From Perognathus longimembris pacificus (lineage: Eukaryota; Chordata; Mammalia; Rodentia; Heteromyidae), in NCBI RefSeq assembly GCF_023159225.1, contig NC_063172.1, forward strand, positions 41,111,832 through 41,175,831: a stretch of 64,000 nt of DNA, given 5' to 3'. The notes beneath the pieces are model-generated. The model ran no database searches. It was not told the DNA's origin and worked only from the letters and a program-made list of their open reading frames with translations. This document shows, one piece after another, positions 34,675 to 46,400 of the stretch. Positions within the stretch are counted from its first letter, which is position 1. Every line of letters starts with the position of its first letter. The position numbers and the translations under genes were made by a program.

Positions 34675-34702
<28 letters not shown>
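34675..34702. repeat. (TA)n run
   Basis: A pure alternating TA stretch of about 12 units, followed by more TATATT-rich sequence. Confidence 0.9.
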
Positions 34703-34706
<4 letters not shown>

Positions 34707-34721
34707 CATGTAATATATATT

Positions 34722-34935
34722 TATATTAATTGGGCATAGTGTCTAAGTCCTGTAGTTTCAAATATGTGGGTGGCAGAAATAGGAAGATGTTTGCTTGAAG
34801 CCTATCCAGACAAAAACTTGAGAAAAATAATTAAGAATAATAATTAAGAATGGTGGACAGAAGCCTGACTAGGTATAGCTTGCCTAGCAAGTAAAAAACA
34901 TGGAGTCCAAATCCCAGTATTGTCAGAAAAAAAAT
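34722..34935 (+). repeat. B1-ID type dimeric SINE, old
   Basis: A B1-like unit (ATTGGGCATAGTGTCTAAGT, GGCAGAAATAGGAAGATG) is followed by an ID-like unit (TATAGCTTGCCTAGCAAGT, GTCCAAATCCCAGTATTG). Confidence 0.5.
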
Positions 34936-35034
34936 AGTATATGTAATCATTTTACATTAAATGAGGAGTACTATGGTATTCTAAAAGCCCCATCAGCTTA
35001 ATAGACTAAAAATATATTTGTGTGTGTACAAATG

Positions 35035-35084
35035 TATATGTGTGTGTATACGTGTATATGTATGCACGTATACACACACATATA
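35035..35084. repeat. perfect 20-bp inverted repeat of alternating purine-pyrimidine
   Basis: The left arm 35035-35054 ends GTGTGTATACGTG and the right arm 35065-35084 begins CACGTATACACAC. All 20 pairs match across a 10-base spacer. The sequence alternates purine and pyrimidine almost throughout, so both a cruciform and a Z-DNA form are possible. Confidence 0.9.
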
Positions 35085-35371
35085 TACATATGTATGCTGT
35101 ACTCCACCAAAACTTCCTATTATTCTTTTTAAAATGAAAGCACTGAGCATCTAAAAAATTGAGATACTCGAGGTAATACAGTTTGTTTTAGAATGATGGT
35201 AAAATTTCAAACCTCCGAATTTAGTGCTGTTCTCAGGACAAATATAAATGTAAAGCCGAAAGAATGTGGAAGTCTATACTGAAGTATGATAACTTGTCTA
35301 CTATTATATGTATATTAAGTAACTTTTCCATACCAAAGATTATTTTTTATAATCTTTGGATTATTTTATTA
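35085..35371. other. unrecognised sequence
   Basis: Nothing recognised. Confidence 0.4.
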
Positions 35372-35720
35372 TTATATTATTTTATTTCATTGTAAAAGTG
35401 ATGTACAGAGGCGTTATAGTTACATAAGTAAGGTATTCAGTACATTTCTTTTTGAACAGTGTTACCCACTCTGTCTTCCACTAGTTGTAATGTTCATTTT
35501 CAAAATGCCCCACCCTTTCTGTGATTCCCCTTTCCCTTTCCAAATCAGATAAACTTATATACAAGACAAAGGGTATGAAAATATAAAACAGTGACCACAG
35601 ATAATAAATCAGAAGGCAAAACAAGGAAAAACAAAAATTTAAATACTGCTTTGAAGCCATGCAAGTCCTGTCTTCCTATCAGAGAGGTCTGAATTTAATA
35701 TAATCAGTACAAAATTTTTA
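35372..35720 (-). mobile_element. old L1 3' UTR fragment
   Basis: GTGATGTACAGAGGCGTTAT, CATTTCTTTTTGAACAGTG and CCCAAATCAGATAAACTTA... align with 8497-8975 and 36410-36860. Confidence 0.65.
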
Positions 35721-36063
35721 AGTGCCTTCTTTTCCCAACATTCTTATATTTACTGGTCAAAGTACTTTCAGGTAACATCATATAAACTTAAATTTCAAGT
35801 TCAATATCTACATTTTTCTTTACTACGATAGCTTACATTGACAGAGCTATCATATCTCATTATTTCTCTCCTCAGAATGTCTCTCAAAATACTTGTCCTT
35901 CTCATGGCCATTGTGAGGCTTATTTGCTTGGGGAAGAATTTTATTACCTATGACCTTGGTAACTACAAATAAATTTTAGCAAAGCTCTCCCAGAAACATT
36001 CTCTACACTATAGAATTTTTCTATGACCATCAAGTTTTATTGCTTGGTAAGATTATGTACCTT

Positions 36064-36262
36064 GGAGCTGAGAATGTGGCTTAATGGTAGAGTGCTTGCC
36101 TAGCATGCATGAAGCCCTGGGTTCCATTTCTCAATACCACATAAAGAGAAAAAGCTGGAAGTAGCACTGTGGTTCAACTGGTAGAGGGCTATCCTTGAGC
36201 AAAAGAAGCTCAGGACAGTGTCTAAGCCCTGACTTCAAGCCAAATGGTAAATTTTAAAAAAA
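36064..36262 (+). mobile_element. IDL-Geo SINE, old copy
   Basis: ID-like half GGAGCTGAGAATGTGGCTTA, Geo half GCTGGAAGTAGCACTGTGGT, ending in an A-rich tail. Diverged, with no clear target duplication. Confidence 0.8.
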
Positions 36263-36409
36263 AAGTCTACAAATTAGGTTCCTCGGATATTTGAGACTAT
36301 TCCATTTCTATTTCATATAATTCCTTCTGTTCTTCAAACATGTCAGACAAATTCATGCTTCAGGATCTTTGCATTATTGACATTTCAATACCAATGTAGA
36401 TTTTTTAAT

Positions 36410-36860
36410 TTAAATTTTATTTTAAAGGTGGTGTATAGAAGGTTTACAGTTCCATAAGAAACGTAATGAGTAAATTTCTTTTTGAACAATGATATCCCTT
36501 TCCTCATTTTCTCCCACTTACCCCCACTCCTCCACAAGTTGTAAAATTAACTTCCAACATAGTGTCAAATGAGTATCATTGTAGAATTGGCTCACACTTT
36601 ATACCACCATGTCTGTCATTCCTCTTTCCTTCCCCAAATCAGATAAACATATATAAGACAAAAGGGACAAGCTAAAGAAAACAGTGACAGCAGGAAATAA
36701 ATCAAAGGGAAAAAAAGAAAGTGAGAAGAAATACCTGCCAGAAGCACTATATGTATATATACCATTCCTTGTAGTTCATTTTTGATAACCATCTTTTTAT
36801 ATGCTCATATGCACACAGCTCCCAGTCTCTATATTCAAGCCCTACAACCAACTGACCAAA
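36410..36860 (-). mobile_element. old L1 3' UTR fragment
   Basis: AAAGGTGGTGTATAGAAGGT, CCACAAGTTGTAAAATTAAC and CCCAAATCAGATAAACATA are shared with the two related pieces. The end near 36775-36850 resembles 8880-8945. Confidence 0.65.
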
Positions 36861-37857
36861 AAATATCCAACATTGATTTTAAAGCCATTTCTTCATATCA
36901 ATTATGGTTTGAAATTATCTTGCTTTTTTTCTTCTTCTATTAGAATTTTTCTGGCCTAATACCATGTAAGTTCTGTACGCACAGATATCCCCTGTAATCA
37001 ATTCTAGGCCTCTAAAGCCCAGAAATTTAATTGTGCTCTCAATGAAATATGTTAAGTACCAGAAGTAGTAGCACAGTTGAGAACCTCAGTTTCGGCTAAC
37101 TGCTTATGATCCTATGTACCAACCATTTCTTCTTCATGTGTAGCCTTTTGCCTTTAGGACTACCTATTTATTATGAAAATCAAAGTTGAGCCTTGATTCA
37201 GATTATTTCTTAATCCAGAGTTTTTACGCATCATTGATTCTGTGTATCAAATTTTAAAACATCTGGAAAAAAAGTCAGTGGCTTTTCTGGATACAATAGT
37301 GTGTTACCCTAAAATATGGACTCAGAAGTTTACAGATCTTTACTCTAAAATGTCCAGCTGACAAGCATGTGTCATCCAAGCTGAAAATCATTATCTTTCC
37401 TACCATTTCCTTACCAACATACTTGTCTAAATTTTAATCTCAGATTTAAATGTTAAAACTTTTATTATCTTTCACTTAAATAAATATAACATTTCCCGTA
37501 AAGAATACCTGAAGCTCTCAGTTTGTTCCTGTTTATACAGTCCTAATATATTATTTCCTTTGAAAATCATTCTTCACCATTATTTGTTGTGATTATTTAT
37601 TGTAGATATATGTTTGCATTCTCCAGGAAAACTACCCATTGTTTGCATGCATTCCTACCCATGAGTTCTAGATAACCATTAGTAAAGGACAATGATTGTT
37701 GTTGGTTGCTAATTTTAATTTCATATTCAAAAGAGAATGCTACTAAATATACAATGCAGAAATAGAAGAAATGATGGGAAATAGTAGAATAAAGTAAAGA
37801 GGACAATAAAATGTTTTTCGTTGTTGTTTAAAAAAAGGGCTAACGAATAGAGAAAGA
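36861..37857. other. unrecognised AT-rich sequence
   Basis: Nothing recognised. Confidence 0.4.
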
Positions 37858-37978
37858 GGAAGTGGTGCTGTGGCTCAAGTGGAAGAATGATAGCCTTGAG
37901 CACAAAAAGGCTCAGGAAGAGAGCCCAGACCCTGAGTTCAAGCCCCACAACTGACAAAAAAAAAAAAAAAAAAAAGGG
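37858..37978 (+). repeat. Geo monomer alone with long A tail
   Basis: AAGTGGTGCTGTGGCTCAAG, ATGATAGCCTTGAGCACAA and TGAGTTCAAGCCCCACAACT, then about 20 A. Only the right unit is present; no ID-like or B1-like left half was found upstream. It is either 5'-truncated or an independently mobile monomer. Confidence 0.75.
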
Positions 37979-38680
37979 AATGGAAAAAGAAAAGAAGTAA
38001 GGTTTAGTTTATTCAGAAATAAGATTTTTTTTTTTTTACTGTCCTGAGAATGGGAGAATGGAATCATATCTATCTCTATTGTTTCTAATCTCTGGTGAAA
38101 ACGAAGGGAAATAGTTAGGGCTGCTCTTATTTTCCACAATGATGTAGAAAGGAGAATAATAATGGTATACATGAATTTTTTGCTAATATTCTAGTGTCAC
38201 TATTCCTGTTCATATTTGCCACTTTTTCTGAGTCTTCAGTAGGTGCTAGAGGGTGCCTACTATAGACAATGTATTTTAGTTTCCTGTCTATAAATAGTAC
38301 AGATTGACATAGCACATTCAGTACTTAAGTATGATAGTTCACTGTATCTGAGTGAAGGTATTAACAACTGTTTGAGACAGCAACAGGAAATGAAGTTAGA
38401 ATGACACAGATAATAAGTCAGACATCATTCAAAACCAGAGGGATAAATTACTGACTCCATCCCCTGCACCACTCAAAATATATAACAGAACATGCCAATA
38501 AACTGAAAATGCAAGGGCATAAAGCAGAAATACTCAAAATAAGTAGATTCTATCAAATTTCATACAGGTAAGTTTCATAAGCATATAGTTACATGTCTAT
38601 GCAAAAGTGACACATGATCTTGAACATATAAGACAGTGAGTACATAACTAAACTAAGCCTATTTGTAGTTTTCTTGAGTT
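37979..38680. other. unrecognised sequence
   Basis: Nothing recognised apart from a T run at 38027-38038. Confidence 0.4.
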
Positions 38681-38699
38681 TCTATAGAGTTTATTTATT

Positions 38700-38924
38700 T
38701 ATTTGCTTTTATTATTATTATTATTATCTTTTTGCCTATCCTGCAGCTTGAACTAAGGGCCTGAGCACTGTCCTTGGTTTAGTTTTGCTCAAGGATAGCA
38801 CTCTGCCACTTGAACCACAGCGCCACTTCTGGTATTTTTTATATATGTGGAGCTGAGGAATCGAACCCAGGGCTTCATGTATTCGAGGCATGCACTCTTG
38901 TCACTAGGCCATATTCCCAGCCCC
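38700..38924 (-). mobile_element. IDL-Geo SINE
   Basis: Complete minus-strand dimer ending CATATTCCCAGCCCC, with a TTA-rich tail at the left. TCTATAGAGTTTA (38681-38693) and TCTATAAAGTTTA (38925-38937) are the target duplication, 12 of 13 identical. Confidence 0.88.
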
Positions 38925-39150
38925 TCTATAAAGTTTAATAATGCAAAATAGAAGAAATGATGGGTAATAAGTAGAATAAAGTAAAGAGAGTTTCTACCTG
39001 CTCTCCACTCCATTATTCTCATAAATAAAATCCTACATCTTGTATATGCTAAAGATTACATTATAATTATAATAACTGATTGGTATGGATAAATGAAGGG
39101 GTGAATAAATGAATGGATAAATCCATAAATACATAAAATAAATGCAGTGT

Positions 39151-39154
39151 CTTG
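39151..39154. repeat. 4-bp target duplication CTTG, left
   Basis: CTTG precedes the LTR start and recurs at 50699-50702. A 4-bp duplication is usual for gammaretroviral integrases. Confidence 0.85.
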
Positions 39155-39737
39155 TGTAGACCAAGATCCCATTCTGTAGTTGACTGAACTTTCTGTAAGT
39201 GCTACCCCCTACCCATTGCTTCCCGGTAAAGACCATATCCAAACATAAGTTATGAGTGGAATTTTCAGTATCTAATAATGAGTGTGATTTCCAGTATTTG
39301 TGAGAGAGATTTCCATATCCAATTGTGAATGCAATTTCCAATATCTAATCAAAACCCTGCAGCTGTGCACACATCCTCCCTTGCTACACCCTATGGCTTA
39401 ACCAATCAATTTTGAATGCGTCGGTCCCTTGATCTGACCAATGACCCTTTCCAGATTCCTTTCCCCCACCAAATGTGCCAAACATGCTTTAGTATTACTT
39501 TTTAATTTTTCTGTGGTGTGTGTTGATTTGTTAAAAGATGCTATGATGTATGCTAAGTCCCTGCCTTCCCCCAAAAATGTATAAAACAGCTGGGAGCCCA
39601 AGGCTCAGGGCCTCTTGCGTTACCAGAGTGTTGAGTGCCCGGAGGACCGAGCTAGCTCGAAATAAATGCCCTTTTTGCTGCTTGCATTGGTCTTGGTCTC
39701 TGGAGCTCTTTTGAGGGATCGGAACTCGAGCATTTCA
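39155..39737 (+). repeat. 5' LTR of the outer element
   Basis: Begins TGTAGACCAAGATCCC and ends GAGCATTTCA. TATAAAA at 39580-39586 and AATAAA at 39661-39666 mark the promoter and the polyadenylation signal. R therefore starts at about 39608 and ends at about 39685. Confidence 0.92.
39580..39586 (+). promoter_or_regulatory. TATA box of the outer 5' LTR
   Basis: A perfect TATAAAA, also present in the 3' LTR at 50542-50548. Confidence 0.8.
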
Positions 39738-39738
39738 G

Positions 39739-39756
39739 TGGGGGCTTGTCCGGGAT
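39739..39756 (+). promoter_or_regulatory. primer binding site, tRNA-Pro type
   Basis: TGGGGGCTTGTCCGGGAT matches the proline-tRNA site at 17 of 18 positions and begins one base after the LTR. Confidence 0.88.
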
Positions 39757-39953
39757 ACCCCTGTAAGCCCACCCAGACACCCAACCAAGGGTCGTGAAAA
39801 TCTGGCCCGTAAGGTGAGTGAGGCATTGTCGATGTGTATGTGTATTATGGCCCTGCAGGATGTGTGTGTTTGAGGTTGGCAAAAGAGCCTTGGCGGATGT
39901 GATATAGGGCTGCCAATGGGATGTGTGAGAGATGTCCCAGACCCCCATATGGG

Positions 39954-40195
39954 TAAATTGTTCCTCGGTACAGACATTTTGGAGACAGACAATTTTTGGA
40001 TTCATGCGTAGTCTGTTTCTCCGTGCATAGTCTGTTACCTGCGTCTTGAACAATTTACCATGCACTGCGACTTTAGTAAATTGTTCCTCGGCACAGGCAT
40101 TTTCGGAGACAGACATTTTTTTGAGAAATCCGTGCGTAGTCTGCTCCATGTGTAGCCTGTTACCTGAGCTTCGAACAATTTGCTACCGCGCTGGG
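39954..40195 (+). repeat. tandem duplication (period about 123 bp) in the leader
   Basis: The block starting TAAATTGTTCCTCGGTACAG at 39954 recurs as TAAATTGTTCCTCGGCACAG at 40077. It continues with GGAGACAGACA, then CGTAGTCTG and CTGTTACCTG in both copies. It lies between the primer site and gag, where RNA packaging signals sit. Confidence 0.8.
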
Positions 40196-40724
40196 ATTTG
40201 GGTTTATGTCAAGTGTTTGGTATGTGATCTGTGTGTAAGTGTTGTCTAACCTCCTCCACACTGGCGGGAGAAATTCCTCCTCGGTATCAGGCCTGAACTG
40301 AAAACATGGCAAACAGAAGACTTCCAGGAGTGACTCCTACTCTTTCTCTTTAGGTCTCCAGTGGAATTTAACTCCCTTCCTTTTCTTAGCAGCGCTGCAT
40401 CTCCAGATTTGTCAAACTGCTTTTACTCTTGCCATTTTTGGATGTTTGTCTGGTTTATGTAAAATGTTCTGAGCAGTCTGAATGATGTGGTTAATTGGAC
40501 TTTGATGTATAAGAGAAAGTGAAATTGAAAGAAGAAGGGCCTAGGATGAGATTGAGTACTAAGGAGACTAGGTCCAGTGGTGATTAGGAAAGAAAGTAAA
40601 AGTAAATCCAATCAGGTACTAGAAAAGATTGTGTTGCAGAAAAGGAAAAATTGCCTGTATTGTTATAGGACTGGTGTGGACTGTTCTTTGCTGGTTTCTG
40701 TATCTCCTGACTATGACGGATGAA

Positions 40725-40840
40725 ATGGGATAGACTCCCTGTATCCCCCTGGATTTATGTTTAGCTCATTGGATAGATGTACAGGAGACAGCTCACAATC
40801 AGAGTGTAAGTGTCCGCAAAAAGAACTATGGGACAGCACC
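40725..40840 (+). pseudogene. gag: gag stub, stopped at codon 3
   Basis: The gag start is ATG GGA TAG: the Met-Gly of a myristoylated Gag is kept, but codon 3 is a stop. About 110 bases later the sequence is already in the shared non-coding interior (CACCCAGCCCTCTTCAG at 40837), so most of the matrix/p12 region seen in the other copies has been lost here. It cannot encode a Gag protein. Confidence 0.65.
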
Positions 40841-42564
40841 ACCCAGCCCTCTTCAGAAGAAAATTATTTGGTGTGCTAAAACGTTTTGTTAAAACCATCA
40901 AGCCCTGGAAAGTGAGGCTGAAGAATGCTAAAATCATTTGTTAAAAGTTTTGTCTTAAAATTTGGGTGTTGCAGGAGTAAGATTGGCAAAAATACCTCTT
41001 GCCACTGGAAAATGTACGGCTGATGTTTATTTTGTGCTTTAATATCTTTTGAATATGTATGTGTGTGTACATGTGTGAGTGTGAACATGTTCAATACTGT
41101 TAGTATGATGGAAAATTGAGTGAGTTTAAGTTTAAATTCAAATAGTCATCAAGTTTGGGCGTTACCAAATGCTTTAAAGGATTATCACATTGTTTTAAAG
41201 AGGAACTATAGTTAAAAAATGTTCAATTAAAAAAAATCAGGGCTAAGTGTCAGAAATTTGGATGTAAAGGTTTATCACTGTTGAAAAAAACAACTGCTTG
41301 GGTTTCTCAGTCAGAAACCAATAGGAAAGGATAGAAAAAACCTAGGACGGGCATGTGTGCCTATCCTCAGGAGTGAGGGGTGATCTGGCAAAGGTGCAGC
41401 TTAGCCAGTCCACGTGGTGGTACAGGCCCTGGAGGGAATCTACATGGTGGGACAGCCATAAGGGGGCATCCATTGATGGTGGAAGAGGACAAGCTGGCAC
41501 CAAGACAGTTCATCAAGCTCTGAGGAGTAGGATGGAGATAGGCCATTCTGTAGAACAAGCCAATGGAGGCCTTTCTTTGGTCTCTTTTGTTTTCAGGTGA
41601 ACATTGGAAATCATGGTAAAAATGAATGATTTGACTGGAATTTCTAAAACTGCCCCTTAGGATGGATTATTAATATTGGAAAACCTTAAAGGATTATTAA
41701 AATGTTTATTTGTGTTTTGCAATTTGGATGTATTGAAAAAGCAAAGATGCTGAGATTGGATTTCTTGTTTTTGTAATTCTGGTGAACACTGTTACAAGTA
41801 CTTTTGTTACAATTGTTTTGGGTATCAGTTTAATGATTCAGGTACTGAATTTCATGTGCATACGCTGATGTAGTAGTAAGACTCTTAACTATCTTAAGTT
41901 ACATATAATCAGGCAAGTATTTTAAAGTATATATATTAAACTCATGGGGATAGAAGTAAATTCTCATTAATTCTCTGTATGTAGGAAGAAATGGCAAAAT
42001 GAGCTAATGTTTCTCACTAATTTATTGGAAAGCTGAATGGATAAGTATTTCTAATTTTGTAATTGTAATTCTTGCATTAAGGAAAAATTGTCATTTGAGT
42101 TCAAAGGTCTTGCAGTAACTGGGACTGAAGGAAAAATAAGGTACTTTTAAATCAAGCAGCCTGGAGGCAAAGGGTGGCGCCTGGTTTCAGAAAGCCTGTA
42201 AGCTTCAGAGTTTTTCCAATGCAGATAAAAGCTAAAGTGTTAGTGTTAAAGCAGAGGTTAGTAAAAAGGCTTTGGAAATCAAGAATACATTTCTAGATAA
42301 GAAATTTTGAAGTAAAATTGTCCAAATGATTATTGCAAAGTGAGAAGAGGAAAATTATGGCTACCAAAATGTTTAATTGCCATTCCAGTTTGTAGGTTTT
42401 TTGTAACAGTTTCCACCAGGCCCACAGAGAAGGACAGATGATTCCTACAAGTTTGTCAAGACGTAACATTGGCCCTTAATAAGTTCCAGGTAAGAGCATG
42501 CTTAAAAACTATTTCTGTGTGGACCACCTTGTTGCTTTTAATTGGAGTAAAGAGGCCTCTTGTA

Positions 42565-42770
42565 AGACTCATTGATCTGAAATCTGCAGTTCGAAGCCAG
42601 CCCAGGCAGAGAAAGGTCCCTCTGAGATTCTTCATCTCTAGTTGGCCAGCAGAAGTGCTGGGAACAGAGTCGTGAGTCACTTTGAGGCTCAAAGTGGTAG
42701 GGTGCTAGTCTTTAGCTGGAGAGCTGAGGGACAGCACTTAGGCCCTGAGTCCAAGTCCAGTGAAAAGTCA
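42565..42770 (+). repeat. B1-Geo type SINE fragment inside the outer element
   Basis: GTTCGAAGCCAGCCCAGGC, then TCATCTCTAGTTGGCCAGC, then GGCTCAAAGTGGTAGGGTGC and GGCCCTGAGTCCAAGTCCAG. Same position and structure as 6035-6228. Confidence 0.7.
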
Positions 42771-42978
42771 CTCCTGGGACAAAAGTGATGGAGCATCCAG
42801 AGGCAGTAAGCCACTGCTTGAATGGCAGAGATGGTGTCAGATCCTAGAGTCACTCCTGTTTGGCCTTTCAAAAGTTAATCAGAGCTGGGAGGTCCTAGAA
42901 GTATAATTGGCAAGCATGCCTTTTATTGCCCATGTCTATCTACTTTGTAACTGGGCAGGAACTTGCCAGTCATCTGTG

Positions 42979-42982
42979 GTAG
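42979..42982. repeat. 4-bp target duplication GTAG, left
   Basis: GTAG before the inner element and again at 49020-49023. The uninterrupted version, CATCTGTGGTAGTGGGTAG, is present at 6471-6489. Confidence 0.92.
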
Positions 42983-43398
42983 TGTTGTGCCCAAGTCACG
43001 AGAAGACCACCAAGAAGACCACCAAGAGCCAGACATTCCGAAATGCAAAAGCAAGGCTTTATTCAGGCGAGCTGCAGATGGGGCCTTGTCCTACCCACCG
43101 ACACAGTGGAAGTTAGGTGAAAGGCTGCAAGAGCTTATAAAGGCAAAAACCCAAGTTACAGCAATCAGGTGTTCAAGCAAGATTAAGATACAGGTACAAA
43201 TCTGATTGGCTCAGGACTGGAGGCATTCCTGGGCGGTTAGAGTTAATCATTCCCTGGTGGTTAAAGTTAAGCAGGGAGTTTCCTGAATGGCTGTGCCCTA
43301 ATAAGCTTGTCCTAGTAGCCGGGATAATTGTTGGCCTGGTTTTCTCAAAGTTTAAACAGACAACAAAACGGGGGCTGCCTGAAAATGGGGTTCTTTCA
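42983..43398 (-). repeat. 3' LTR of the inner element
   Basis: On the minus strand it starts TGAAAGAACCCC and ends GGGCACAACA. AATAAA is at 43058-43063 (read as TTTATT on plus), with TTATAA near 43137. U5 contains a repeated GGTGGTCTTCTTGGTGGTCT-type motif. Confidence 0.88.
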
Positions 43399-43410
43399 TT
43401 CCTCCCTTCT
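43399..43410 (-). promoter_or_regulatory. polypurine tract of the inner element
   Basis: AGAAGGGAGGAA on the minus strand, immediately before the 3' LTR. Confidence 0.8.
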
Positions 43411-46400
43411 GATAGGTAACTCAAGAACCAATCATGGTTCTCCTTGCTTATTAGTTTGATTCTGTCTGAGAATTGTTGGTATTGTGCCCACAATACCATA
43501 AGTTTTCGGTGGAGCTTTACTTAGCAGGTGTGGCTCAGGAGGAGGTCCAGTCTCATAAAGGGCCTTTAGCTTGGGCTAGATCTCTTGGTAGACTTGCTAT
43601 AGGGCTCTGGCGGGGGGGGGGGGGGGGATAAAAGCTCATAACAAATGCTATTGCAAGTTAGGAATAACATGTAGATGATATCACACAAGTCCCTTAGCCC
43701 TGCAGATGCAAGTACAGATAAACATAGTTTTACACCGAAGCCCCAATTCTGACCATATTTATATTATTGCCAATTTGCTTACATACCAGCTTTACTCATA
43801 TGCTCTAATTTTAAGACATACTGATACCATTTGTTACATAGCCAAACTTTCTAGGGATTGTCTTTCTCACTTTTAACATGCCAAAACCTTTTAATCTAAA
43901 GGAAACATTTTTGTTTCCCCAATTCTCTTTCTAAAGTCTTTCCTTATCCAGTTTCATGCCCTCTTCTACTTACTCAGACCATCAGTGACTTACTGGAACA
44001 CTCTGTGACAACTGACATTTTAAATCCCTTTCTTATCCAGAGGAAACCATTTTGTTTTCTCCACCCCTTTCTCCAATGCTTTCTATACTAACTTTCCTCT
44101 TTACATTTCCTGGGGCTTCTTTGCTGCTAGAGTTTTAAACTGTCTACATTTTCTTTTTCCTCTGGTTTGTAGAATCCGGTTTATCTCAACTACATCAAGG
44201 CAATTTACTGTGACTCCACCCACAGGCTGTTGGGGAAAACAAAGGTGGGGCAAGGGTCAGTCCGATGGGACTGCTGCTTGTAAGAAACCAGACCAGAGCG
44301 AACTATCATGAGTTACTATTTAAGAGTGGATTTCTCCAGTTTCCAGTGCCTCTAAGTGCCTAAGTTTGGCCAGTGGCATCGGTAAGATCCACCCCCAGGA
44401 GGGCTCCATGAAGATGCCCCCAGCAGTTTAAATCTCTGTCCAGTTACCTTGGTACCTGGCACACCTGATGGCAGTTACCTCCCTCTCTTCTCTGAGGTCA
44501 CACCCTAATTCATCTGGACACATTTTAATACTCTTGGACACACCTCCCACCCCAGGCATTGCCTGGAAGTGACTCTCCAGCCTGTTATACATGCTTTGAA
44601 TTTAGCAGCAGTCCAGTCTGCTTGAAAATATCTTACAATATCCAATTTTCTTAATAAAGCTAGTTAACTCCAGTCAATTCAAGCATGTCCCCACAAAATT
44701 TTAGTTTTAGCAGATCCAAAGGACTTTCCAGCAGAAATAAGCTACATGTGATAGAGTCCCATCTGAAGATGTAGATTCTTCCAGATGACTGTTAGACTGT
44801 CCTTGATCCTCACTCAAATGAAATGTGCAGGGGCCATGGTGGTGTCAGGCAGCAGTGGCTCCCAGTGGCTCCAGTAGAATGTCACATCTTCTGCTGGGTT
44901 ACCTGCAACTTTCTCCATAGACTGGTTAGAGAAGCTTAACCTAAGTTTAACCTAAAGCCTGACTTTAGTCAAACCTCCTAGTATTTTCCTGATTCCTTCT
45001 TAAGCACCCTAGCTTTTGTAGGCTGGCACATCACTGAATGTCAAGACAGCTTTAGGCAATCAATGGCCCTTGGGTCATTTTGCCAGGGCAATAAGTTTAA
45101 GTCAGATATTTCCAATAAGGCTAGGATTTTTTTTAAGCCAACATAGAAGGCTGGGCCTATAACCATTTATCACAAGTGCAGTCTCTGTATACTATTACCA
45201 CTGTTTTCCATGCCTCTAGTTTATCCTTCCTCATCTTCCCAAAAACAACTCTGGTCCCTTGGTCCTAAAGGCGGGGGGGTGGGGTGCTGATGGGCGAAGA
45301 TCATCTATCTTCTGTAACTTCTTCAGGCTGACTCAGGGACGTTGACCTTACCTAGCCAGGAACCTATAACCTTAGTCTACTTTACCAAGGAGCTACATGA
45401 TCAGATGTCCATTAGGAGCTTTACTCCAAACTGGAAATTACATTTAACATTTAATTATACAGATTTCTTTGGGCTACCGCAGTGTAGCCTTTTAACATTC
45501 TAGTTTGCAAAAGGTTTTTCCTGACTGGCTGGGGAACTGATCTCTGATGACCTAAAAAAAAAAAAAAAAAGCCTACATTACCTTTGCAGGCCTTTAACAA
45601 ATAAGGACACAATCTCAGGTCTACAAGCTTTCTTTCCTGAACAGATGTATCAGCTTAAAATTCTCACTGCCAGTCAGGGCTTTGAGTAGATGTGGGGGGT
45701 TGAGATTTTAAACTATCCTCCAATTTGACAAACTTACCCTTACTACCCTCTACCACAGATGACTGGCAAGTTCCTGCCCAGTAGACAGACATGGGCAATA
45801 AAAGGCATGCTTACGAACTATTCTTCTAGGACCTCCCAGCTCTGATTAACTTTTGATAGGCCAAACAGGAGCGACTCTAGGATCTGACACCATCTCTGCC
45901 ATTCAAGCAGTGGCTTACTGCCTCTGGATGCTCCATCACTTTTGTCCCAGGAGTGACTTTTCATTGGACGTGGACTCAGGGCCTAAGTGCTGTCCCTCAG
46001 CTCTCCAGCTAAAGACTAGCACCCTACCACTTTGAGCCTCAAAGTGACTCACGACTCTGTTCCCAGCACTTCTGCTGGCCAACTAGAGATGAAGACTCTC
46101 AGAGGGACCTTTCTCTGCCTGGGCTGGCTTCGAACTGCAGATTTCAGATCAATGAGTCTTACAAGAGGCCTCTTTACTCCAATTAAAAGCAACAAGGTGG
46201 TCCACACAGAAGTAGTTTTTAAGCATGCTCTTACCTGGAACTTATTAAGGGCCAATGTTACGTCTTGACAAACTTGTAGGAATCATCTGTCCTTCTCTGT
46301 GGGCCTGCTGGAAACTGTTACAAAAACCTACAAACAAACTGGAAAGGCAATTAAGCATTTTGGTAGCCATAATTTTCCTCTTCTCACTTGCAATAATCAT

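Larger units (their letters stand above)
40837..42982 (+). other. non-coding interior of the outer element, left part
   Basis: Aligns by eye with 4473-6482 of the retroposed copy. Carries the built-in SINE fragment at 42565-42770. An 81-codon frame at 41355-41600 has an inverted counterpart at 46965-47207, but the retroposed copy interrupts it. Confidence 0.7.

Noticed and set aside
39954..40195. Spaced repeats considered as a CRISPR-like array
   Set aside because: Only two long imperfect units inside an LTR-element leader in a mammalian genome.
41355..41600. 81-codon frame with an 80-codon counterpart at 46965-47207 on the other strand
   Set aside because: The similarity follows from the shared LTR-element interior. 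The homologous region in the copy at 3341 is closed by stops, and no protein family is evident.
42456..42692. 78-codon minus-strand frame nearly identical to the one at 46032-46268
   Set aside because: It is antisense to the element and includes the SINE fragment. Its conservation is explained by recent common origin of the DNA.
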